Positions 33,826 to 43,755 are shown, counted from the first letter of the stretch. The stretch: 64,000 bases of DNA from Taibaiella sp. (GCA_019638495.1 JAHBTQ010000001.1:186001-250000), one strand, 5' to 3'. The notes: a model not told the origin generated them from the sequence alone. A program made the numbers and translations.

Positions 33826-36024
33826 ATGTTGCAATTCATGAAGAACAAGATCCTGATACCGTTGCTGGTTGTTTGTTCGCTCGCTGCGTTTTTTTCATTT
33901 AAGTATGTACACGCAGGTGGCAAATCATCACAGCAGCGCAGGGCCATAGTGCTGGAGACGGTGTTGAAGACTATACAGGTGGGCCACTATGCCCCCCGCC
34001 CTATCGACGATTCATTTTCTGCCCGCGTTTACAAGTCAATGGTTACGGCATTTGATGGTGAGAAGATCTATTTCACTGCTGATGACATTGCCAAGCTGAA
34101 GAAGTATGAATTTGCAATAGACGACCAGGTAACAAAGGGTTCTACAGAATTTTTCGATACGCTTGAAGCCATTTATCTCCGTCGCATAAACGGATCAGAA
34201 GCTATATACAAGGCTATCCTGAAGCAGCCATTCGACTTCACCACAAACGAAACGCTGCAACTGACACCTGAAAAGAACACCTACGCAACCAGCGAGAAAG
34301 ACCAGATGGAGAAATGGCGTAAGTATCTCAAGTATCGCACACTTGTTAAGTTTACGGACCTGAAAGCGGAGCAGGATAAGAAGCGCGAGAACAAGGACTC
34401 AGTAAATGCCAAGTTCAAGACGGATAAAGAACTGGAGATAGCTGCTCGTGAAGAAGTGCTGAAAGGCAACGACCGCTACCTGAAACGCCTTCGCCAGGGA
34501 AAGGCAGAAGACAGGTTTACATTCTACGTAGACAAGATCACCGAAGCGCATGACCCGCACACAGCCTATTTCCCGCCAATAGACAAGGACGCATTTGACG
34601 AAAAGATGAGTGGCAGCTTCGTGGGCATAGGCGCACGCCTGAACCAGGTAGACGATAAAACAACGGTTGCAGATGTGATAACCGGAAGCCCAAGCTGGAA
34701 GCAGGGTGAACTCAAAGCCGGTGACGAAATTCAAAAAGTGGCACAGGGTGATGGTGAGCCTGTGGATATTACCGGCTTCCTACTGGAAGATGTTGTTAAG
34801 ATCATTCGCGGCGAAAAAGGAACTACGGTGAAACTGACTGTAAAAAGTACCGATGGGTCTACCAAGGTGATACCGATAAAGCGCGGCATTGTAGAGATCG
34901 AAGAAACCTTTGCAAAGTCGGCCATCATCAACAGCAAAGAAGGGCCAATAGGTTTCATTTACCTGCCTGAGTTCTATGCCGACTTTAACCACACCAGCGG
35001 CCGCACATGTAGCAAAGACGTGGCTAAGGAAGTGGAGAAACTGAAAAACGCGGGCGTAAAGGGAATCATCCTGGACCTACGCTATAATGGAGGCGGCTCG
35101 CTGGGCGATGTGGTGGATATGGCGGGGATATTCCTGGGACGCGGACCAGTGGTACAAGTGAAGAGCAACCACTCAGCACCTTCTGTGCTTCGCTCCCATT
35201 CTTACGATTCCGCTCTCTACTCCGGTCCAATGGCCGTGATGGTAAACCAGGGGAGCGCATCGGCCTCGGAAATTCTCGCGGCAGTACTGCAGGACTACAA
35301 GCGCGCCATTGTTGTTGGTTCCACAACGTTTGGTAAAGGTTCTGTACAAAAGATGGTGTCACTGGATGATATGATAGACCCAATGACCAAACTCACACTA
35401 CGGGACGATACATCCGGAGCAGGAGATGGTTCACTGGGCGCGCTGAAACTGACCATGGAGAAGTTCTATCGCGTAAACGGCGGCTCAACGCAGCTAAAAG
35501 GCGTGACACCGGAAATAGACATGCCGGATCCGTATGACGGGTATGACGACGAAGAGCTGGGCGAGCGCCATAACAAGAGTGCCCTGGCCTGGGACGAAAT
35601 TCCGAAAGTGGATTTCAGACCGGCAAATAGCATAGCAAATATGGACCAGGTGGTAGCCATGAGCAACAGCAGGATAGCAGCCAACAAGACCTTCCAGCTA
35701 ATAAGCGAAAATGCAAAAACCATAAGGAAGAAAAAGGACGACAACCTGGTGTCGCTTAACGAAAACAGCTTCAAAAAGGAACAGGAAGAGATCAACAAGA
35801 CGTCAAAGATCATAGATTCGCTGCAGAAGAACGCCACCACACTGGATATGGCAAACGCACCTGCAGACCTGCCTAAGATTAATGTGGACAGCACATCAAT
35901 AGCCAAGAACAAAGAATGGCTGAAGGCGCTGAGCAAAGACATATACATCGCAGAAACCGTGAACATTATCAATGACATCCGCAAGGGAGACATGAAAGTG
36001 ACCGTTGGTGAAATGAAAAGGTAA
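33826..36024 (+). CDS. C-terminal processing (tail-specific) protease, S41 family
   Basis: A 732-residue periplasmic protease of the Prc/CtpA family. The N-terminus (MLQFMKNKILIPLLVVCSLAAFFSF) is a signal or membrane anchor; a second ATG at 33838 is equally possible. An N-terminal helical domain (about 30-240) precedes a PDZ domain (about 255-340, FVGIGARLNQVDDKTTV) and the S41 core with catalytic Ser 479 in GSASASEILAAVLQDY and Lys 504 in TTFGKGSVQ. These enzymes recognise nonpolar C-termini and degrade or process envelope proteins. A long Lys-rich helical C-terminal extension (about 620-732) is present. A terminator follows. Confidence 0.95.
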   Translation: MLQFMKNKILIPLLVVCSLAAFFSFKYVHAGGKSSQQRRAIVLETVLKTIQVGHYAPRPIDDSFSARVYKSMVTAFDGEKIYFTADDIAKLKKYEFAIDDQVTKGSTEFFDTLEAIYLRRINGSEAIYKAILKQPFDFTTNETLQLTPEKNTYATSEKDQMEKWRKYLKYRTLVKFTDLKAEQDKKRENKDSVNAKFKTDKELEIAAREEVLKGNDRYLKRLRQGKAEDRFTFYVDKITEAHDPHTAYFPPIDKDAFDEKMSGSFVGIGARLNQVDDKTTVADVITGSPSWKQGELKAGDEIQKVAQGDGEPVDITGFLLEDVVKIIRGEKGTTVKLTVKSTDGSTKVIPIKRGIVEIEETFAKSAIINSKEGPIGFIYLPEFYADFNHTSGRTCSKDVAKEVEKLKNAGVKGIILDLRYNGGGSLGDVVDMAGIFLGRGPVVQVKSNHSAPSVLRSHSYDSALYSGPMAVMVNQGSASASEILAAVLQDYKRAIVVGSTTFGKGSVQKMVSLDDMIDPMTKLTLRDDTSGAGDGSLGALKLTMEKFYRVNGGSTQLKGVTPEIDMPDPYDGYDDEELGERHNKSALAWDEIPKVDFRPANSIANMDQVVAMSNSRIAANKTFQLISENAKTIRKKKDDNLVSLNENSFKKEQEEINKTSKIIDSLQKNATTLDMANAPADLPKINVDSTSIAKNKEWLKALSKDIYIAETVNIINDIRKGDMKVTVGEMKR

Positions 36025-36044
36025 ATGATTTACTAAATAGTGAG

Positions 36045-36077
36045 AACGGCGATACGTATGTGTCGCCGTTTTTTTGT
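36045..36077 (+). terminator. Terminator after the S41 protease gene
   Basis: Arms AACGGCGA and TCGCCGTT (8 bp perfect) with a 10-nt loop, followed by a T7 run, 20 bp after the stop codon. Confidence 0.9.
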
Positions 36078-36122
36078 GCTCGCGGGCATTTACTATTTTC
36101 GTTTCACCTTACAAAGAGCCAT

Positions 36123-37973
36123 TTGGAAGAGAAACGCACTATCGGTGACGCATTTAAAGGTTACAGACGCCTGATGGGGTGGCTATTGGCCATTTGCCTG
36201 TTCGTGTATGGCAATACGCTGTCTAACGACTATGTGATGGATGACCTCGCGCTGATAACGCGAAACACCTTTGTGCAGGATGGCCTTAAGGGCCTGGATG
36301 ACATATGGGCAAAGCCAACCTTACGGGGCTTTGATCTGCGCCCGGTGTTTGACACTGCAGCAAGCAATGACATCTACAGGCCATTGGCTACTTCCACCTT
36401 TGCCATCGAACACGAGGTCTTCGGAGATAATCCGGGCATAGGGCACCTGGTCAATGTATTGCTTTTTGCCGCCTGTGTATTACTGCTCTTTCGCTTTGTC
36501 GACGAGTTGACCGGTCGCAAGCATACAGCAGAAGCGTTTCTTACTGCCGCATTTTTTGCGGTGCACCCTATTCACACAGAGGTAGTAGCCAACATTAAGA
36601 GCCGTGATGAACTTCTGTGTTTCCTGTTCTCATTCCTGGCCTTGCTGCAAATGCTGAAGTACTACAAACATGGCAAGGTGGCCAATCTTGTCTCATCGGC
36701 ACTACTGCTCTTTTTTTCGCTATTGGCCAAGGAGACTTCTGCGAGCTTCATTCTCATCATACCCATAGTGGCTATGTTCTCCGGGGCGGGACGGGGGCGA
36801 ATGGTCTCGTCTACCTCTGTTGCGCTGGCCATTGTTGCCGCCTACATTGCCATAAGATGGTCTGTTCTGCATGCATGGAATGCTGACCATCCTGACATGC
36901 TGGATTTTATTGAGAATCCGCTTGTAGGTGCAGGGTCCGCTTCGGCAAGGTATGGCACTGCACTTGCTGTAATGGCTCGCTACCTTTGGTTGCTGCTTTT
37001 CCCCTATCCGCTCAGCTCGGACTACACATTTGCAACAATACCCTTCAGCAACGTCACTTCAGCAATCTCAATTGTCTCCATTCTGTTCTATAGCGGACTC
37101 ATCGCGGCAGCGGTGGTTCTGTGGCGGCATGCCGGCAGTCGCATCTTTGCATTTGGCATCATCTTCTTTCTTGCAACAATTGCCCTGTTTACTAATCTGG
37201 CATTTCTTACCGGCTCCATAATGGCCGAGCGATTCCTGTTCTTTCCTTCTCTGGGTTTCTGTATAGTGCTCAGTTTCGGGCTGCACAGGCTGCTTGCCGG
37301 TCGCCCGCGGCTCCTACAGGCAGGCATACCTGCGGTAATATGCCTTATCTATGCGCCGCTCACTATGGCCCGCAATGCCGACTGGCGCACCAATGACACC
37401 CTCGTAAGCGCTGATGCTGCCACTCATCCGAAAAATGCACGCCTGCACCATTCTCTCGCCTATGTGCTGGTAAACGACCGGATGGCGCAGAGCGTAAATG
37501 CTGCAGAGCGAAACGAACTCGCCATGCAGGCACGAGAGCACTTCCTGCAGTCGCTGGAGATATATCCGAAACAAAGTAAGGTGCACACGGACTATGCAAA
37601 CCTGCTGGCACAAATGGGCAGATATGACTCTGCAGAGGCACACATTCTGAGGGCATTGCAGTTGCGACCCGGCGACCCGGTTATCATCAGCATGCTGGGA
37701 GGCCTGTACTTCGCCCGCGGTCGCTATGACAAAACGCTGGAATATTGCAGGCAAGCACAGAAGTACGCCCCCAATGACAATGGCATTGTATTCAACATGT
37801 CCATGTGTCACATGCTTCTCAAGCAGTACGATTCGGTGATCTACCTGTCACAGCTGATACTGGCGCGCGACCCGGAAAATAAAAATGCAAAAAATAATCT
37901 GCAGGCAGCCAAAGACTCCATTGCGAAGCAGGTATCGCTGCAAGAACCTGTTAAAACAAGCGTTCGCGAATAG
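36123..37973 (+). CDS. TMTC-like membrane glycosyltransferase with C-terminal TPR
   Basis: A 616-residue protein from a proposed TTG start giving MEEKRTIGDAFKGYRRLMGWLLA; ATG at 36174 is the alternative. About ten hydrophobic segments fill residues 18-420. The phrases GNTLSNDYVMDDLALITRN near the N-terminus and HPIHTEVVANIKSRDELLCFLFSFLAL are typical of the TMTC/DUF1736 family of GT-C-type protein O-mannosyltransferase-like proteins. The C-terminal about 180 residues are TPR repeats (ALQLRPGDPVIISMLGGLYFARGRYDKTLEYCRQAQ and similar), which usually bind partner proteins. The acceptor, perhaps T9SS cargo, is speculation. It sits between prc and the M16 protease gene. Confidence 0.85.
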   Translation: MEEKRTIGDAFKGYRRLMGWLLAICLFVYGNTLSNDYVMDDLALITRNTFVQDGLKGLDDIWAKPTLRGFDLRPVFDTAASNDIYRPLATSTFAIEHEVFGDNPGIGHLVNVLLFAACVLLLFRFVDELTGRKHTAEAFLTAAFFAVHPIHTEVVANIKSRDELLCFLFSFLALLQMLKYYKHGKVANLVSSALLLFFSLLAKETSASFILIIPIVAMFSGAGRGRMVSSTSVALAIVAAYIAIRWSVLHAWNADHPDMLDFIENPLVGAGSASARYGTALAVMARYLWLLLFPYPLSSDYTFATIPFSNVTSAISIVSILFYSGLIAAAVVLWRHAGSRIFAFGIIFFLATIALFTNLAFLTGSIMAERFLFFPSLGFCIVLSFGLHRLLAGRPRLLQAGIPAVICLIYAPLTMARNADWRTNDTLVSADAATHPKNARLHHSLAYVLVNDRMAQSVNAAERNELAMQAREHFLQSLEIYPKQSKVHTDYANLLAQMGRYDSAEAHILRALQLRPGDPVIISMLGGLYFARGRYDKTLEYCRQAQKYAPNDNGIVFNMSMCHMLLKQYDSVIYLSQLILARDPENKNAKNNLQAAKDSIAKQVSLQEPVKTSVRE

Positions 37974-37991
37974 CTTTGTCTGCTTCTGCTA

Positions 37992-38020
37992 TTGCGAGGA
38001 GTCAAAATTCATTACCTTTA
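37992..38020 (+). promoter_or_regulatory. Promoter of the M16 protease gene
   Basis: TTG (37992-37994), an 18-bp spacer, and TACCTTTA (38013-38020), which matches TAnnTTTG at five of its six fixed positions. The ATG lies 16 bp further on. Confidence 0.5.
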
Positions 38021-38036
38021 ATTAAAACATACTATT

Positions 38037-40853
38037 ATGGGACAATACCTTCTCATGGCACGCCGCACACTTGCGGGAGTCGCCTTAATGTTCAGCACAG
38101 CGGCGATGGCCCAGGACATGTCGGCAAAATTGCCGATGGACCCGGATGTGGTCACCGGCAAGCTGGATAACGGGCTCACCTATTATATCCGCAATAACCA
38201 TAAACCTGCTAACAAAGTAGAATTGCGACTGGTGGTGAATGCTGGCTCCATTCTGGAAAATGAAGACCAACGCGGCCTGGCCCACTTCATGGAGCACATG
38301 AACTTTAACGGCACCAAACATTTTGAGAAGAATGAACTCGTTAGTTACCTTCAATCGATAGGAGTAGAGTTTGGGGCTGACCTGAACGCCTACACCGGCT
38401 TTGACCAGACGGTGTACATACTGCCAATACCAACCGATAAGCCGGGCAACCTGGAAAAAGGCTTCCAGATCATTGAAGACTGGGCACATAATGCGTTGCT
38501 GACCAGCAAAGACATCGACGACGAGCGCGGAGTGGTGCTGGAAGAAAGTCGCCTGGGCAAGGGTGCCAACGACAGGATGATGAAAAAGTATTTTCCCAAG
38601 CTGGCAGCAGGCTCGCTTTATGCTGAGCGCCTGCCAATAGGAAAGGACGAAATACTAAAGACCTTTAAGTACGACGCCGTGCGCAGTTTTTACCAGGACT
38701 GGTATCGCCCGGACCTGCAAGCAGTGGTAGTAGTGGGCGACATAGAAGTAGCTACCGCCAAAAAGATGATCACTGAGCATTTTGCCGGAATCAAAAATCC
38801 CTCAAAGGAACGCCAGCGTAAATATGTGGACGTGGCACCACGTGCTGGCTCAGAAGCTATGGTGGTTACCGACAAAGAAGCAACCAATTCTGTGCTGCAA
38901 ATTGCCTACCCTTATTTTAAAAAGCATGAGTTTGCTACACTGGCCGACTACAAGTATGTGCTGGCGAAGGAGCTGACACTTGCAATGCTTAACCGTCGCC
39001 TCAGCGACCTGGCCCAAAGCAGTAACCCACCTTTCCCGTTTGCATCTGTGTTTTTCAACGACATGATACATGGCTATGAAAGCTTCGGAGCTTTCTCACT
39101 CTTTACCCAGGATGGACCGGAAAAAGCTATCAACGCCATAACTGCCGAGCTGGTACGCGCACGTAAGTATGGCTTCACAGAATCAGAACTGGCACTGGCA
39201 AAGAAAGAAGAGCTAAGCAACTTTGAGAAAATGTATAATGAGCGCAATACAACCGAAAGCTCCAACTACGTAGAGGAATACATTCGTGCATTCCTGGACA
39301 AAGAGCCTTTCCCGGGTGTGGCAAATGAATATGAATATCGGAAGACGATGCTTCCGGGCATTAAGGTGGCAGATGTAAATGCACTCATAAAGGATTGGAC
39401 TGCAACCAACAACACGTTTACGCTTGTTACGGGTCCGGATAATAAGGACGTAAAGATGCCATCTGAAAAGGAACTACTGGCAATGACTGAAAAAGGTCTG
39501 ACCCAGGAAGTAGGCAAAAAGGAGGAAAAGCCTATAGCAGTAGCGCTTATGAGCAACAAGCCAGTTCCGGGCAAGGTTACCAACAAAGTGAAGGAGGAAG
39601 GATTTGACGCCACCACGTACACACTGAGCAATGGCATCAAAGTGACTATCAAGAAGACCGACTTCAAGACCGATGAGATTCTTATGAACGGCGTTAAGAA
39701 AGGCGGCATGAACGGTTATGGCATTGCTGACAAGAGCAACGCATCCTTTGCTACTGAAGTAGTAGAAGCAATGGGCGTGGGCGAGTTCTCTCCTACCGAC
39801 CTGGAGAAAATAACAGCAGGTAAAAAGATCCGTGTCAACCTTTCAATGAGCGAAAAAGAAGATAACGTTTCTGCCAGCAGCACAGTGAAGGACTTTGAAG
39901 ATATGCTGCAGCTCACATACCTGTACATGATGGAGCCACGAAAAGACGAGGGACTCTTCAAAGCCTATAAAGACAAGCAGGCAAGCATGCTTAAGTTCAT
40001 GACGGCCAACCCACGGTTTGCCTTTATGGACACAACTGTAAAGACACTTTATGGCAACAATCCGCTGGCTCGCATCATGATACCAAAGCCGGACGACTAC
40101 GAAAAGATAAACATGGAGCGCGCCGTGCACATTTACAAGGGCGAATTTGGTGATGCGTCAGGCTACCACTTCTTTCTTACCGGAAATGTAGATGAAGCCA
40201 CTGCCATTCCACTGCTCGAAACCTACCTGGGCAGCATACCCACAACGTCAAAGCCTCCTAAATTTGCCGACAATGGCGTGCGTCCTATAAAGGGCAATAA
40301 GGAGCTCAAAGTAAAGAAGGGTAAAGAAAAGCAGAGCCTTATCATGGCATTCTATAGCGGCGAAATTCCCTATAGCGAAGACCTTGAAATGCGCACCGAA
40401 GCGCTGGCAGAAGTGCTGAACATAAAAGTAATAGAGGAGATGCGCGAAAAGATGGGCGCTATATACGGTGGTGGCTTCCGCGGCTCTGTAACAAAAGAGC
40501 CTTATCAGCACTACTCTATCACCTGCCAGCTACCTTGCGGTCCTGAGAATGTAGACAAGCTGCTGGCAGCAACTGATGCTGAAATAAAGAAGCTGATAGA
40601 AAAGGGTCCGGATCAGAAGGATGTGGACAAGGTAAAAAGCCAGTGGCACGAAAAATATGTGACCAACATAAAGAAGAACGAGTACTGGCTGGAGAAAATG
40701 GAGATGGTCCTTTACTGGGGTCGCGACAAAGACCGCGCGCTAAAATATGAGTCGTATGTAGAGAAGCTGACACCTGCCGACATACAGTCTGCTGCCGCTC
40801 AACTGCTGGACGGTAAGAATAAGTTTATTTCCGTGCTCTACCCTGAATCTTAA
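38037..40853 (+). CDS. M16 family zinc metalloprotease (insulinase-like)
   Basis: A 938-residue exported peptidase. The signal peptide ARRTLAGVALMFSTAAMAQ follows a short N-terminus; ATG at 38055 could also start it. The first M16 half has the inverted zinc motif HFMEH with His 83, Glu 86 and His 87, followed by the distal Glu in the DERGVVLEESR region. A second, catalytically silent half makes up residues about 500-938 (GVRPIKGNKELKVKKG and EEMREKMGAIYGGGFRG). Such enzymes digest peptides in the periplasm. It has its own promoter and a strong bidirectional terminator after it. Confidence 0.94.
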   Translation: MGQYLLMARRTLAGVALMFSTAAMAQDMSAKLPMDPDVVTGKLDNGLTYYIRNNHKPANKVELRLVVNAGSILENEDQRGLAHFMEHMNFNGTKHFEKNELVSYLQSIGVEFGADLNAYTGFDQTVYILPIPTDKPGNLEKGFQIIEDWAHNALLTSKDIDDERGVVLEESRLGKGANDRMMKKYFPKLAAGSLYAERLPIGKDEILKTFKYDAVRSFYQDWYRPDLQAVVVVGDIEVATAKKMITEHFAGIKNPSKERQRKYVDVAPRAGSEAMVVTDKEATNSVLQIAYPYFKKHEFATLADYKYVLAKELTLAMLNRRLSDLAQSSNPPFPFASVFFNDMIHGYESFGAFSLFTQDGPEKAINAITAELVRARKYGFTESELALAKKEELSNFEKMYNERNTTESSNYVEEYIRAFLDKEPFPGVANEYEYRKTMLPGIKVADVNALIKDWTATNNTFTLVTGPDNKDVKMPSEKELLAMTEKGLTQEVGKKEEKPIAVALMSNKPVPGKVTNKVKEEGFDATTYTLSNGIKVTIKKTDFKTDEILMNGVKKGGMNGYGIADKSNASFATEVVEAMGVGEFSPTDLEKITAGKKIRVNLSMSEKEDNVSASSTVKDFEDMLQLTYLYMMEPRKDEGLFKAYKDKQASMLKFMTANPRFAFMDTTVKTLYGNNPLARIMIPKPDDYEKINMERAVHIYKGEFGDASGYHFFLTGNVDEATAIPLLETYLGSIPTTSKPPKFADNGVRPIKGNKELKVKKGKEKQSLIMAFYSGEIPYSEDLEMRTEALAEVLNIKVIEEMREKMGAIYGGGFRGSVTKEPYQHYSITCQLPCGPENVDKLLAATDAEIKKLIEKGPDQKDVDKVKSQWHEKYVTNIKKNEYWLEKMEMVLYWGRDKDRALKYESYVEKLTPADIQSAAAQLLDGKNKFISVLYPES

Positions 40854-40877
40854 ACGGAGACGCCAACTGATTTTATA

Positions 40878-40904
40878 CGGGCCCGGCTATCACAGCCGGG
40901 CCCG
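40878..40904. terminator. Terminator between convergent M16 and YCF48-like genes
   Basis: A perfect 11-bp stem (CGGGCCCGGCT / AGCCGGGCCCG, loop ATCAC). T-runs are modest (ATTTGTT on the plus side, AAAAT-rich region on the other). Confidence 0.72.
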
Positions 40905-40909
40905 ATTTG

Positions 40910-42160
40910 TTAATGTGTATTAGTTATTACAGTAACGAGCTTGCTGCCGGTGCCTTTTGCCGTTTTCGCGTTCAGCATGTAGTTTCCTGCAGGCAGGTTG
41001 GAGACCTCGATCGATGTGCTTTGCAGTTTTGTGGTAGCCTGCCATACCATCCTTCCCGCAAGATCGCAGAGGCTGAGGTGGGCCTCTGTGCCAGGATCTG
41101 AAAGAGAAACGATGAAATTGTGTGCGGCCGGATTAGGATGTACCTCTGCGAATATTAATGCCGGTGAACTTACTGCTGTTGATGGCGGAACAGACCTGAG
41201 CACAACACCGCCATCGCCTGTTGCATATGCCTTGCCGTCAAAGCACCTCACGCGGAATAGTGGCTGAGTTGTAGGGGAGGTTTCCAGTGTCCAGGTTTCG
41301 CCTGCATCGGTGGTCTTAATTATAGCACCGTTACCACCAACAGCATAACCGGTTGACGCACTTAGAAAAGCGACTGAAAAAAGTGGTTGTGTGGTTGGTG
41401 CCGGTTTCAGCGTCCAGTTCATCCCGCCATTAGTTGTCTTAAAGACCTTACCCGCGCCGGCTACCATTATACCATTGTTTTCGTCCCAGAAGTAAATGCC
41501 ACCAATACCGGGTTGCTCGTAAATAATATTCCAGTGCTTTCCGGTATCTGTTGTTTTCAGAAGGTACTTGTTCAGTCCAAAATTGCTTACGGCATAGCCT
41601 GTACTTACGCTGGTCATTTGAATGAAGTCTAGTCCCAGGGTATCAAGGCAGGTGCCGGTGTCTACCGTCTGCTGGTTCCAGTTAGCACCTCCATCATTGG
41701 TGTAATAGCAACTGCCGGAGAAGAATTGTACCGTGTCGTAACCGGACGCAAAAGCATGCTGCCCATCAAGGAACTGCATGTCGTTTATGCCACTGGTAGT
41801 GGGGTCTGCGGCAAAATAGCTCCAGTCGTGGCCGCCATTGGTAGTCCACAATATGATGGATATGCTACCGTAACCACCTATAAACATGGTATCGCTGTTT
41901 TTGGTAGCAATTGTCTCAAACAGGAAACCCGCTGGCGGCAATTGCAATGTGTCCCAATGCGCGCCATCGTCGAAACTGCGAAAAATGTGCCCCTGGAAAT
42001 CAGAAAAGCGATAGCCAACGGCAAAGATGCCGGAGTCATTTTCGGTGACATCTGCAACACGTATTGATGCAGGGTAAAACGGCGTGAGACGGGTCCATTG
42101 TGCGCGGGCGGGTGTGCCAGCCATTAACAATAAGAGTGGGATAATAAATGTCAGTTTCAT
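40910..42160 (-). CDS. YCF48/BNR-type beta-propeller T9SS exoprotein
   Basis: A 416-residue secreted protein. The ATG chosen gives MKLTFIIPLLLLMAGTPARAQ, a clean signal peptide; an upstream ATG at 42220 adds 20 non-signal residues. Propeller blades of the YCF48/Asp-box type follow: AHWDTLQLP, TNGGHDWSYF, NDGGANWNQQTV, TTDTGKHWNI, TTNGGMNWTLKP and TTDAGETWTLE. The last 75 residues form a T9SS sorting domain (AEVHPNPAAHNFIVSL, LCDLAGRMVWQATT, AGNYMLNAKTAKGTGSKLVTV). Such proteins are extracellular and of unknown ligand. It converges on the M16 gene. Confidence 0.9.
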   Translation of the reverse strand: MKLTFIIPLLLLMAGTPARAQWTRLTPFYPASIRVADVTENDSGIFAVGYRFSDFQGHIFRSFDDGAHWDTLQLPPAGFLFETIATKNSDTMFIGGYGSISIILWTTNGGHDWSYFAADPTTSGINDMQFLDGQHAFASGYDTVQFFSGSCYYTNDGGANWNQQTVDTGTCLDTLGLDFIQMTSVSTGYAVSNFGLNKYLLKTTDTGKHWNIIYEQPGIGGIYFWDENNGIMVAGAGKVFKTTNGGMNWTLKPAPTTQPLFSVAFLSASTGYAVGGNGAIIKTTDAGETWTLETSPTTQPLFRVRCFDGKAYATGDGGVVLRSVPPSTAVSSPALIFAEVHPNPAAHNFIVSLSDPGTEAHLSLCDLAGRMVWQATTKLQSTSIEVSNLPAGNYMLNAKTAKGTGSKLVTVITNTH

Positions 42161-42288
42161 CTGGTTATAATTGATCGCCCATAAAGACGACACAGCGCCG
42201 TCCGCGCTTTGCCCCGGCAAGGGGTAGATTAGGGGGGATTAGGTATCCGTTAGGAATTAGCCATGAGTGTGCACTGCACTGTAACCTC

Positions 42289-42315
42289 GCGGACGCGACT
42301 CAGGAATTCGTCCGC
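42289..42315. other. Inverted repeat in the leader of the lysine-tailed protein gene
   Basis: GCGGACG (42289-42295) and CGTCCGC (42309-42315) can form a 7-bp stem with a 13-nt loop. It lies 34-60 bp before the ATG at 42349. No T-run follows; possible leader structure or protein site. Confidence 0.35.
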
Positions 42316-42348
42316 CGGGTTTTCCATAACTTAGCCCATTGTAACAAG

Positions 42349-43659
42349 ATGAAGTTGCGCTACGCCATATTATTCGTGATCCTATTATGCTCCGTTAGCG
42401 CGGAGGCACAGCTGTTCGGGCGGAGGCACAAGAATAAATGGCCTACCACGGAGGCGGAGCTAATGCAAAAACTACTGGGCACCATGAGCCGGAGGGACAC
42501 CGCCGCTTACTTCGCGTTATTTCCGCCGTTTGATACGCTCTGGAGCATGGTGATGCGCAACAACAGCAAAGACCCTGCGGTGCAGCAGGAGCTAAATAAC
42601 CTGCGCCAGCATCCGCAGACACTGATTGAGTTCGACCCGCTATACAATCACGATATCATAAACCGCTTTGCAAATGTCCTGGCCAAGGGAGAAGATTCCG
42701 GCATCACCTGGCGTTATGTGGTCATGGCACGCTACCAGCTTTATAAACAAGAACCATCAAAGGCGTTCATAGGCCTGGACCATATTATGCCCGAGCGGTT
42801 CTATGGCTACATGTTCCTGAGCGATGGCTTTAACCGTACCATGTTTTGCGTGTCGGTATCAGAGATACAAAAGATCAAAGGACAGTTCTTTGGCGGCCAG
42901 GTGCTCAATATCCTGCAGGCAAGCAGCCTTGACGAATTCCGGATAAAAGAACAGCGTGAAAAGGAATGGTATGCATGGGTAGCCGCCAACCCGGATTCAG
43001 TCTATATAAAAAAAGCCGTGAAGGACACTACCGCAGGTGCTGACACAACCGCAGAAGACGACCCGCTGGCCCTGAGCAGGGAGGAAGACGAAGAAGGCGA
43101 CATGCGGAAGAATGTGGTGGAACGCAAGTATTATGAAGGCCTCATGGATAATGAGATACCTATAAGGATGTATGTGCGCTACATGAAGCCTATACCCGGT
43201 AGGCCGCAGCAGTTTGATGGCCTGTACAAGCTGGGCGATAACAGAAAATATGTGCGCCTGGAGATAAAACGCACCGAAGATGGCCGATGGATAATAGAGG
43301 ACGAGAACTTTGTAGGTACCATGGAGCTGAAGCTCACCGGCCGCACCTACACCGGTGGCTGGACCAATGCCGACGAAAACGGCTTTGATGTGGAGATGAC
43401 GCAGAAGGGAACAGTGAAGGGCAAGATAGAAACGCTCGACGCCATACTGGACCAGGGCCGCTCTGGTCGCGTAGACGAAACCCAGTTTGAAGAAGAAGAG
43501 GCTGCAGAGAAAGAAAAGACTGAGGGCGGCGACAAAAAGAAAGACGAAGAGAAAAAGAAGGAAGGAGAGAAAGACAAAAAGAAAAAGAACGACAAGAAAA
43601 AGGACAAAAAGAAGAGGGACAAGAAAGCCAGGCGGATGAAGCGGAGAGCTGAGAACTAA
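42349..43659 (+). CDS. Secreted hypothetical protein with Lys/Glu-rich tail
   Basis: A 436-residue protein with signal peptide MKLRYAILFVILLCSVSAEAQ. Residues about 25-210 form an unrecognised alpha/beta domain (TTEAELMQKLLGTMSRRDTAAYFALFPP and SVSEIQKIKGQFFGGQVLNIL). An acidic linker (EDDPLALSREEDEEGDM) leads to a second beta-rich domain (about 255-375) ending in TLDAILDQGRSGRVDETQFE. The last about 55 residues are almost only Lys, Glu, Asp and Arg (runs like KKKDEEKKKEGEKDKKKK), probably disordered and strongly basic at the end. Function unknown; the tail may hold it to negatively charged polymers. Own transcription unit. Confidence 0.8.
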   Translation: MKLRYAILFVILLCSVSAEAQLFGRRHKNKWPTTEAELMQKLLGTMSRRDTAAYFALFPPFDTLWSMVMRNNSKDPAVQQELNNLRQHPQTLIEFDPLYNHDIINRFANVLAKGEDSGITWRYVVMARYQLYKQEPSKAFIGLDHIMPERFYGYMFLSDGFNRTMFCVSVSEIQKIKGQFFGGQVLNILQASSLDEFRIKEQREKEWYAWVAANPDSVYIKKAVKDTTAGADTTAEDDPLALSREEDEEGDMRKNVVERKYYEGLMDNEIPIRMYVRYMKPIPGRPQQFDGLYKLGDNRKYVRLEIKRTEDGRWIIEDENFVGTMELKLTGRTYTGGWTNADENGFDVEMTQKGTVKGKIETLDAILDQGRSGRVDETQFEEEEAAEKEKTEGGDKKKDEEKKKEGEKDKKKKNDKKKDKKKRDKKARRMKRRAEN

Positions 43660-43730
43660 TATTCAAATTCAAAGAGGGAAATTCCAAATTCCAATCACAA
43701 AAGAATCAGCCCAAACTCCCATGATCCGCT

Positions 43731-43746
43731 CCCGATAGCTATCGGG
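43731..43746. repeat. 16-bp perfect palindrome
   Basis: CCCGATAGCTATCGGG between two convergent genes. A related but imperfect sequence, CCCGGTAGCTATCG, occurs at 5627-5640, and both lie in AT-rich intergenic context with GGAATTT-like flanks, suggesting a dispersed element. Confidence 0.5.
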
Positions 43747-43755
43747 ATTCAATTG

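Noticed and set aside
36060..36122. Alternative ATG start of the TMTC-like gene at 36060
   Set aside because: It would begin inside the terminator of the upstream protease gene and adds residues with no family resemblance.
43334..43687. Ser/Phe-rich minus-strand ORFs opposite the lysine tail
   Set aside because: Lys/Glu codons AAG/GAG read backwards as CTT/CTC, giving Leu, Ser and Phe-rich artefacts.
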